Shown here piece by piece: positions 56,901 through 64,000 of a stretch of 64,000 nucleotides of DNA. The notes under the pieces are model-generated. The model searched no databases. It saw only the letters and a program-made list of their open reading frames with translations, and was not told the DNA's origin. The stretch's first letter is position 1. Every line of letters starts with the position of its first letter. The stretch comes from Glutinoglossum americanum (Eukaryota > Ascomycota > Geoglossomycetes > Geoglossales > Geoglossaceae): NCBI GenBank assembly GCA_020080175.1, contig JAGHQL010000096.1, forward strand, positions 31,983-95,982, given 5' to 3'. The position numbers and the translations under genes were made by a program.

Positions 56901-57283
56901 CGATAGCTTGAATGGCTTGGAGGGCGCGTTCGCGCATGCCAGCATCCTTCTTGTTTGCAAGTTGCTTCTTCAAAGCCTCGATAATTCTATTGTAAAGTAG
57001 TCAAGTTAGTGCTTATAAAGAGTTGTGGCAAACCAAGAGAAGGCTTCGTTCATGCGTCAACAGGTATCGAGGGGACAATCACTCACTTTGTAGGAGCTTC
57101 ATGTTCCTCAATGGCCCCGTTGATAAAGGAGGCTAAGTTGGTGGCTACAGCCTTCGTCTCATCCTGAGACTTGGAGACCGTCAACTTGCTGAGCAGCTCA
57201 TCGAGAACCTTGATGGATTTGGTATTTTCAGAAATAACGGCAGGGCCGCTTGAAGAGGTATTCATGACGTCTAGCGCAGGCAT
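53923..57283 (-). CDS. TEF3: Translation elongation factor 3 (EF-3)
   Basis: EF-3 is the fungal ribosome ATPase that releases E-site tRNA during elongation. Three exons (57283-57087, 56986-54034, 53976-53923) give 1,067 residues, slightly longer than yeast EF-3. The HEAT-repeat domain covers about 20-330. Two ABC cassettes follow: the first with [23 protein letters not shown] and [11 protein letters not shown], the second with [22 protein letters not shown] and [12 protein letters not shown] chromodomain-like insertion lies between the motifs of the second cassette ([17 protein letters not shown]). The last exon adds [17 protein letters not shown] to the Lys-rich tail; reading through the intron would end in a hydrophobic tail instead. 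The start [13 protein letters not shown] is the family's usual N-terminus, and frames upstream of it are ignored. Confidence 0.97.
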
Positions 57284-59196
57284 TATGTTGTAGTGTCTAT
57301 TCTGAACCGTTTCGAAAATGGCGATGGTTGATGGTTGATGGTGAAGTTTTGTGAAATTCAATCGACGAAGTCTATCGAGGAATGCAACAAAGAACTTTTT
57401 TAAAGCGCCGGAAAAGCCGTTTCTCCCTCGTGTCTATAGCGCAAACCAATGCAGAACACTTCAGAAAGCCTGTCCCGGGTATTCCCAAGGACTCTATTGG
57501 AAAAAGGGAAAAAAAAAACGAGATCTAAAGCTCGAAGAGAGTGGAGATTTTTCTGATGGCGAGGAGGAAGTAGGCGGGACCAAGGGGCTTTATAAGTTGG
57601 TGTTTAAATTTTTTTTTCGGCTGAGACAACCTGATAGATCTAAGCCGAATCCGGTCGATGAGCCAACAAAACCAAGTACAAGCAAGGCGCCCTGAAAAGG
57701 CTACATATATCCGTAGGATCCCGAACCAGCTGCTTAGCTACTAAGTTGCTAAGCTACGACTCTAGAGTATCCTACGTTATATTATCCGGCCTACAAGAAC
57801 ATCTCCACAGAACGATTCTGTAACTGTGAAAGAAACAGAACGTTGTCTCTAATCTCGTGCTTATCTCATCGCACAACCCGAGTTTGTGCGAGTTTAAAAA
57901 AAAAGAGGGCTGAATGTTGTGTGCCTGTCAGCTAGGGTTTCTATTTTTCGCCACTGCGCCATCCTCCTTTACCACTCATTTATGGAAATGAAAGCAGGGC
58001 TCCAGTTAGCCCCAGCCAATGGAACGCGCCTCTTGTGGGCTTAGCAATATGCCTGGTCCCTGGTTTCGCTCACCGTAATTCTGTGTTTTGGAATAAAGCC
58101 GTCACGGAAAAGCCCTGCCAACAAGAACACAGTTCACCTCGCATCGCATCCTATCTCCTATCTCGCATGCGTCAGGGTTTCCAGAACCCACCTGTGGCTT
58201 TCCACGTCAAAGCTAGGTGTAACGCCCAGCCTTAGGATCTAGCCTAAAAAGGTCACCGCGCGAAAGATGAGTCCTTTGTTGGCTGCTCGGGAAATGAAGC
58301 CATCAAACTCGGCCCCTGCGAACCGCCCGGAAGCCCGGAGCCTCTGACTTGTCATAAAAGGGTTTCATTCCGGGCTCCTCGGTCCCACTCTGTTGTACTG
58401 CACTAGTACTCATTCTGGTTGCCACGGCTGATCCGGATAAGCACGCTAATATAGCTAAGCGGGAAATCTCAAAAGTTCCCCAGCAAGGATCTTTTCAGCA
58501 ATCACTACCTTGGCTTCACATTCCTTCCCAGATTTCCGGCGCATAAAATCGAGAGAGCTATGGGGGTACAGTCTTATCCTGCTCCACGATTCGCTTACTA
58601 GATAAGGAAATCTGTGCAACATCTTGGTTTGGAGTTTGGACCTGCGAAGCAAAAGAGCGGCTTTTATGGCAGGTGAGATCTCAAAGCCACAATAAGGGGG
58701 AAGCCGTGCCGCGGTTTCCAACACCTTACCGCTTCTAGAAGCAAAATTCTCTTTCCAATACTTATCCGCCGGGTCAAATTACCGTTACCGTCTCCAATAG
58801 CAGTCACTTTCTCAACAAGAATAGGATGTGGGCCAGCAGATTGAACACCACGCCATGATCTGCAACCATTTCAATAAGAAAATGATTTTCTATTTCACGT
58901 CCCGAAGCGCGTCCACTCCCAAGCTTATGAAGGATGAGAAACGAAACCCTATAGTATCCTGCGGTAAAGATGGAGTATATAGAACAGCGCGCGCAACGAT
59001 AATATAGCAAGGCAAAGAGAAATCTACTGAAACCGTAGTGCTGATGAGCACCTTTATCCTGCCCGATAGCCCAATGCCCGTTAATCATCACTTAGAATAT
59101 ATCTAAGGAACCGGCTGCCAAACTAGGAAACCTATCATGAAAGATATATAAATGCCATAAAATTAGATTCACCAAGTCATCAAGGGGCAGGCGCTT
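57284..59196. other. EF-3 upstream region and 3' flank of the glycine-zipper gene
   Basis: About 1.9 kb. An open frame on the plus strand at 57351-57695 lacks an ATG and is not called. The stretch holds the EF-3 promoter, including a telobox-like CTAGGGTTT, and presumably the 3' UTR of the neighbour. No other element was recognised. Confidence 0.45.
57932..57940 (-). promoter_or_regulatory. Telobox-like motif upstream of EF-3
   Basis: AAACCCTAG on the EF-3 coding strand, about 650 bp upstream of the start codon. Such motifs are known in promoters of translation genes in plants and some fungi. One short copy can easily be chance. Confidence 0.25.
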
Positions 59197-60241
59197 TTAG
59201 TCGCTCGAGTCTGAACTACTACCGCCGCCCCTCCTTCCATGGCTATGGCTCTTCTTATGATGCTTCTTATGCTTCCCGTGCGAGCCATGCGCACTTCCAT
59301 GCGAGCCATGCGAACTTCCATGCGAACTCCCGTGCGAGGAAGAATGCGAAAGCACCGAACCACCGTAAAGGCCCCCGAGCGCAGCGGAGCTACCTCCAAA
59401 GCTAGCTAGGCCGCCTAGGCCGGTGCCGTGCGAGTGGCTATGCTTGTCGTGCTTATCATGCTTATCGTGCTTGCCGTGCTTACCGTGCTTGTCGTGCTTG
59501 TCGTGCTTGTCGTGCTTGTGCTTGTCTTTTTTCTTATCGCCATGGTGCTCGGCAGCGTTCGCAGCCACAGCGCCAGCGACCATGCCACCTACTGTGGCAA
59601 GAGCACCGCCGCCAAGCTTATGACCAAGGAATCCGCCCTAGCGCAATCGATGAGCTAACGTTCTCACAACTTCTAACAAGAAAATTTGGAACCTACACCT
59701 GCTGCACCGACCAAAGTAGCACCTAATCCCCTCTCCCCTCCTTCCTGTCCAGGTGCGCCCGTATACCCGGGATCTGCATAGGCACCTGGTCCCGTGGGCG
59801 CCCCATCATACCCAGCACCTGGGGGATACTGGTGTTGAGGAGGATAGCCATCACGACTCACTTGGTATGGATCCCCTGGGCCGGGGGGTGGGGAAGCATA
59901 GTGGGGTGGAGGCTGTTCATAGGAACCAGCCGCTAGTGGGTATGATGACTAAGTTGAGATACCAGTCAGTATGCTAGAGACATAACCGAAGTAGCGACCA
60001 GAGGAGGCAGGGAGAAAATCAAAGCAATACATTCAAGTATCGGGGGGTCAGAAATGATAACGCAAACAAAAGAAGTCCTTACCTGTTGTCCATAGGGAGC
60101 TCCTCCATATTGCTCATGCCCCCCATAACCCTGATGTTGGGGTGGAGGGGCTCCATATTGATCATGCGGGGGTGAACCGTAGGGAGGTTGCGGCGGGTGG
60201 CCGCCTTCATGAGGTTGACCGTAGTACTCTTGATTTGACAT
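59197..60241 (-). CDS. Glycine-zipper protein with His/Lys-rich repeats
   Basis: Three exons, 60241-60083, 59948-59697 and 59637-59197, give 283 residues. Residues 1-130 are Pro/Gly/Tyr/Gln-rich with PPQHQ and GGHEQYGG units, a prion-like composition. A glycine zipper follows (LGATLVGAAG/GGFLGHKLGGG, then GGMVAGAVAANAAEHH), spanning the second junction; such GxxxG arrays pack helices in or on membranes. After this comes a KHD/KHG tripeptide run (about 165-190) and a second His-rich stretch of SSHGSSHG-type repeats, ending with KHKKHHKKSHSHGRRGGG and an acidic SSSDSSD. The exon 2 donor that keeps frame is GGT/gtaggt. There is no signal peptide. Similar low-complexity zipper proteins occur in ascomycetes, and the His density suggests metal binding, which is inference only. 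Confidence 0.75.
59271..59345. repeat. Short tandem repeats coding for Ser-His-Gly units
   Basis: Repeats built on GCGAGCCATGCG and AACTTCCATGCG units inside the third exon of the glycine-zipper gene. They encode HGS/SHG tripeptides. Confidence 0.6.
59441..59526. repeat. 9-bp tandem repeat coding for KHD/KHG units
   Basis: About nine slightly diverged copies of TGCTTGTCG/TGCTTATCG, each giving one Lys-His-Asp or Lys-His-Gly tripeptide on the minus strand. The copies are typical of slippage-prone coding sequence. Confidence 0.75.
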
Positions 60242-60993
60242 CTTTAATTGAGGATAACCAAGAAGATGGATCGGAAATTTCTAGACAGGTTGTCTTGAGG
60301 AATTCAGAATGATAGATGCTTGAGGTGAGGCTTTTAAATAAGAGATGAGTTAGTGCGGGCGAGCTGGTTCAAGTGGGCTAGTTCGGGTGAACGAAGTGGG
60401 GTGAATGGGGCTGCCTCGCTAACCTGTTCGGAAACTCCGACAATCCTCCTTTGCTGCGGTGCGCTACTCAGCCCTCGGTTAATAGCAGTGAGGGATTTTG
60501 ATAGGGCTGTATTCAATCGCCAGGGCTTGCTAAGCCTCCTCGCTGCCTCGCCATGCAGAACATCACTGAAGATTGAGTCGGTGAAGGCCTCCGCCACACT
60601 ACGTCACCAGGAGAACATGAGGCGCTCAACATTCATTTGTCAGAGGTGATGCGACTCGAGTCCCTGATACATGTAATGGTACATCATCACAACGCAATGC
60701 AACCAGTCCACTATCATGCGGCATTTACATTTGAGTCAAGACAAACATTCTGTCGACGCCTCCATGACCATCTGTCATTACCACAGCAGGGCTTTGACGC
60801 TTGCTATGCACAATAGGAGCAATGTGCGTACCAAACGCGGCAGCTATCCAACTCTATAGAAACGCAATTCCGGCAATATCCCTATCGCGGTCAGCACATT
60901 GTATTTTCCCGACTGAAAAGCCTGCCCTTGTACAACAATTGAGCTTAAACATGATATAACGCCTGGGACCCAAACCCGAACATAGATATTTCT
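60242..60993. other. Intergenic region
   Basis: About 750 bp between the sirtuin 3' end and the glycine-zipper start, both on the minus strand. A minus-strand frame at 60334-60597 has no ATG and no recognisable sequence. Promoter of the zipper gene is assumed here. Confidence 0.45.
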
Positions 60994-62706
60994 CTATATA
61001 GCCTTCTTCACCTTCGTCCTGGTTCCTGTTTGTGGTCGTTTCTTAGTGGTTCGTTTTCCCGACCGAGGTGGGACTTCAACATAAACAGTCTCAGTATGCC
61101 CGCCAGGGTCCATATCCACTTCGCCATCAACCCGGACTTGAGCGTCCCCTCTCTTGCGTTTAGGGGGGCTAGCCAGGTGGACATCTTCGTCATTCGCATT
61201 CATGATTCTTCGTTTCGATGGGCGTATATGGATGGTGGCTTCGCTAACATCCAGCGAAGGCGTGGGGAGTCGCTGGGTCGCCGGTCGCGAACGCCCTGTC
61301 TTCAGTCTTTGGTCTCTAGCCTTGGATGTCCTTTGTACTAGTCTCGTACTAATGATCCTCTCCGCCTTCTCACTTTTGGTGACAGTATTCTCTTTTCCGT
61401 TAACAGCAACAACCCTCTTCACAACCTTTTGCTTCTTCGGCTTCGCAACCTTCGACCTAATCTCTTTGGCAACTGGAAGCTTTAAGGCCCCTTGTCTCTC
61501 CCATAAGTCCCCCCTCCGCTGCCGTAGGTCGGCTACCCACTCATCACAGTCCATGCCCACCCAGTAGTCGATAACTTTAGACCATACGCTATCAGCGGGT
61601 TTAGTCTTGTTGACCAGAATTACTTTCCCACCCCGGCGCGCGTGCACAGCCTTAGCAAATTCCCTCACCATAACCTTCAGCCCATGAACTCTTAAAGAGG
61701 TACCAAGAATAATCAGGGTATCCGGCCCCAGCTTCAAGTCATGAGTGGTTATCAGTGATAGGTGATCTGCCGAAGGGTGTTCCTCTCCATATAGGACAAT
61801 ATTCGGCCGCAGTCTACCCACTGCCGATCCACGTTTCCCACTGTATCGTCGGCTCTCATCTTTAGAAGCACAAGAGTGGCATTCTGGCGCCTTCCCGCTT
61901 AGTAGGATAGACTCGCGGTCCTCATCTTCCCAGTTGCACAATCCGTTACAAAGACCACAACGTAGAGTTTCCAAGTCACCGTGTAACTGCACAACTTCAC
62001 AACCCCCATCTGACTCGCTGTCTGGAAGTGTAGGGCCGTTAGGCCTAGGCTTGCTAATCGCGTTCTTCGTGAATCGAGAGCGGTTTCCTCTTCCCCTCTT
62101 AATATCCAAACAAAGACCCTCACGCGATTCCAACCCATCAATATTTTGTGTATAACACCTCACCAGCCTCCCGCCATCCCGTAATGTGCGAATGAACTTA
62201 TGGGCCGGTGTAGTGCTCTGTACCTCTTCTCTAATCTTCTTCCTTAATGAAGCTATGAACGTGTAGAATACCGTGGTGCTTAAGGGATTGGTCCAGACGA
62301 GCGAATCGAATAGGTCTCGGCCTCTGATGTTCGATGGTAGGCTAGAGCGTCTACTCGATATAGAGCTTGTAAACGATGCTTGGGAGGATGAAAATGTGGT
62401 GTCTTCGGATTCCGTTGTAAAAGGCGTCCCTGAACGGGTTGAGGTTGGTGTGGAATTACTGGTCCGAAGATGGGCGGCCTCGAGCTGAGCCTGGATCAGA
62501 GCATAAAGGCCGTTCTCCGAACGAAAGTCCTATCCAATTGTTAGCAGCCTCAAGCACGATTGTAGAGTCATGTATCTCACAGGAATTCCGATATTTGTGC
62601 TAATTCCGGCACCCGTAATCACAACTACCTTTTTCGATTTGGCTAAAGCATCCGCGATATCCTGCAATTGACGACAATTACCTGGTCCCACCTCGGCAAT
62701 AGGCAT
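60994..62706 (-). CDS. Sirtuin deacetylase, Hst3/Hst4 type
   Basis: NAD-dependent protein deacetylase of the nuclear Hst3/4 group, which in yeasts removes histone H3 K56 acetylation; assignment to that group is by overall resemblance. Two exons, 62706-62581 and 62529-60994, give 553 residues. The intron joins TGAGISTNIGIP to DFRSENGLYALIQAQ, the catalytic NAD-binding start. A Ser/Thr-rich insertion follows (about 60-95). Further motifs are TQNIDGLE and the catalytic HGD in VVQLHGDLETLRC. The zinc ligands are CGLC and CHSC, separated by an unusually short loop. The NAD pocket has RPNIVLYGEEHP, LGTSLRVHG and VILVNKT. The last 200 residues are basic with clusters such as KPKKQKVVKR and RPSKRR, expected for nuclear localisation. 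The start follows from the first ATG with the family N-terminus. Confidence 0.9.
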
Positions 62707-63512
62707 TGTTATCCCCTATTTTCAGGAGCCGTCCAGGCGATTGAGACGGTTCAAAGAAGAGAGGTGTTAATGACAGCGACCGCGACCGCGTCCATTTAAA
62801 AGCGAGCAAGAGCTAGGGTTCAATTGCTGCTGTTGGCTTTGGAAGCCCCAGATGGTAGCAAAGATACCCCAGGTGCTCAGAAGTCCCAATGGGCTATAGT
62901 GGAGTAGGCCTATCCATGGGATTCTGCGACGGCGATTCCTTAGGTGTTCTAGTATCGCTGGAAACCCTCTAATTGAAGAGAGGGTTCTCGAGATCGCACG
63001 CTCCAGCCACCTGCAATCTGGCTTGGCATGTTTCTCGTCGTCTTGGCGTAAACGAACTTCTTAAACAGGCTAGAAAGTGACGCGAAATCACATGACAGAC
63101 GCGGTGTTTGCAGCAGCTATATATGATCACAGGTTAAATGTGGAGCGACCCAGTCAATCAATACCTTAGAGAAGTCCTCCATTCACCTCGAGCAATGCAT
63201 TGAGCGTAATGTGCTGTGGCGTTATGAAGGTGGAGGATTTTGCACGAGTCAGCCCCGCGAAGTAACGTATTTGACGGTGAGGTTGCCGGACACGGCGAGT
63301 TTGCCGCTTAGCGAGAACCACAACAACTTCACCCCGCTGAATTGTAGCAATGTCAATTCTTAAGGTATGGTCCTAAAAGTTTAATAGGAGCTAGCCTAGT
63401 ATATAAATAATTAAAAAATAAAATTCTAGATCAATGCATAAAGAATTGATGGTGGAGTGTGGCGATCCCCTGAGTGACTCTCATTTACCATACCCCTCTC
63501 CCTAAGCTCAGG
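62707..63512. other. Intergenic region upstream of the sirtuin
   Basis: About 800 bp, containing the sirtuin promoter and an AT-rich stretch near 63390-63430 directly before the LTR-like sequence. No gene is supported. Confidence 0.45.
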
Positions 63513-63676
63513 TGTTACGGTGGCCACCGGGTAAGGGTCCGGTGGGCCACCAAACAAGCTGAGAAGGAGGGCTAGCCCTGAGGAAGGCCGGCGGAGCATA
63601 GGGAGGGTCCACCCTATACGTAATACACCAAACCGGTGACATACGAGGGGGGCCCGCAAGGCCCCACCAATGACGT

Positions 63677-63900
63677 CATCATAGGAACTCCACATAGGAG
63701 CACGGCCGGCGAAGGAACCGTACGGGCATCATAGGGACTCCACATAGGAGCACGGCCGGTGGCGAAGGAACCGCACGGGCATCATAGGAACTTCACATAG
63801 GAGCACGGGCAGCGACGGAAGGCATGGCCAGTGGTGAGGGAACCGCACGGGCATCATAAGGACTCCCCAATGGAAGCACGGCCGGAGGCAAGGGGTCCGT
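63677..63900. repeat. Imperfect ~50-70 bp tandem repeat in the LTR-like region
   Basis: Roughly four units beginning CATCATAGGA or CATCATAAGG and containing ACTCCACATAGGAGCACGG, with unit starts at about 63677, 63727, 63780 and 63852. Units differ by substitutions and by an insertion in the third copy. Such arrays are common in LTR U3 regions. Confidence 0.75.
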
Positions 63901-63958
63901 ACGCGTCCATGGAGGGAACCGGGCAGGTCCCTACCCGTGGGTCCCTCAGGGCCATTAG

Positions 63959-63966
63959 TATATATA
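63959..63966 (+). promoter_or_regulatory. TATA box of the LTR-like region
   Basis: A clean TATATATA about 35 bp before the window's right edge, just after the repeat array. It is the best promoter-like signal in this part of the window. Confidence 0.45.
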
Positions 63967-64000
63967 GAAGGCCGAGGAGGGTCCGGAAGAGAACCTCATC

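Larger units (their letters stand above)
63513..64000. mobile_element. LTR-like sequence, probably the edge of an LTR retroelement
   Basis: Starts with TGTTACGG at the left end, as LTRs usually begin with TG. It is followed by GC-rich hairpin-prone sequence (GGTGGCCACC near 63519 and GGTGGGCCACC near 63539), an array of imperfect repeats and, near the right edge, a TATATATA box. That order (repeats, then TATA, then transcribed part) matches an LTR U3/R. The far end, the internal region and any target-site duplication lie outside the window, so a solo LTR, a complete element or a non-LTR repeat cannot be told apart. Orientation plus is suggested by the TATA position. Confidence 0.5.

Noticed and set aside
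57351-57695. 114-codon frame upstream of EF-3
   Set aside because: It has no ATG (starts at GTG), runs through the EF-3 leader and includes a poly-A derived KKGKKKR and a T-run derived FKFFFR stretch.
59627-59700. Apparent 1-nt frameshift in the glycine-zipper gene
   Set aside because: Using the donor GGT/gtaggt two bases downstream of the first GT restores frame into GGFLGHKL, so no sequence error is needed.
60334-60597. 87-codon minus-strand frame upstream of the glycine-zipper gene
   Set aside because: It starts at GTG with no ATG inside and shows no recognisable domain or splice partner.

Overview
The window looks like nuclear DNA of a filamentous ascomycete (Pezizomycotina). The evidence is the gene set (elongation factor 3, a Rad26/ATRIP checkpoint protein, CTK2, a Tos4-like FHA protein, mitochondrial S4/NAM9), short introns mostly of 46-110 nt, and frequent CTAAC/CTGAC-like branch points. 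An early-diverging class such as the Pezizomycetes is only a guess. No tRNA, rRNA, CRISPR array or prokaryote-style operon was seen.

Left part (1-19 kb): UPF2 (running off the left edge), an alcohol-acetyltransferase-like enzyme, a small conserved-looking protein, an FHA-domain protein, a ribosomal-L1-fold nucleolar protein, palmitoyl-protein thioesterase, the CTD-kinase cyclin CTK2, a type I membrane protein of unknown function and LSM4. Middle (19-42 kb): a PPR protein, a PTEN-type phosphatase, Rad26/ATRIP, CDP-DAG synthase, a PHO80/Pcl-type cyclin, exocyst EXO70, La protein, cyclase-associated protein and mitochondrial S4. Right part (42-64 kb): a BSP-family metallopeptidase-like protein, a Myb-like protein, a large RRM-like protein of unknown role, an AAA+ ATPase, EF-3, a glycine-zipper/His-Lys repeat protein, an Hst3/4-type sirtuin and, at the right edge, what looks like the start of an LTR retroelement.

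Most genes are ordinary housekeeping genes and do not form one pathway. Several act in RNA biology (UPF2, LSM4, La, CTK2, L1-fold protein), translation (EF-3, mitochondrial S4), lipid and membrane traffic (CDP-DAG synthase, PTEN, EXO70, PPT1), and cell cycle or genome integrity (Rad26, Tos4-like, sirtuin, cyclin). Adjacent genes are often divergent or convergent with short spacers.

I rebuilt exon structures by hand from reading frame, splice signals and family conservation. They resolve most broken frames, and they reveal two GC-AG introns, two genes whose first coding exon is only the start codon, and a possible alternative start inside the first intron of the CAP gene. I found no convincing novel defence or mobile system. 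The most open items are the 178-codon open frame fused upstream of EXO70, the 899-residue RRM-like protein and the glycine-zipper/KHD-repeat protein.
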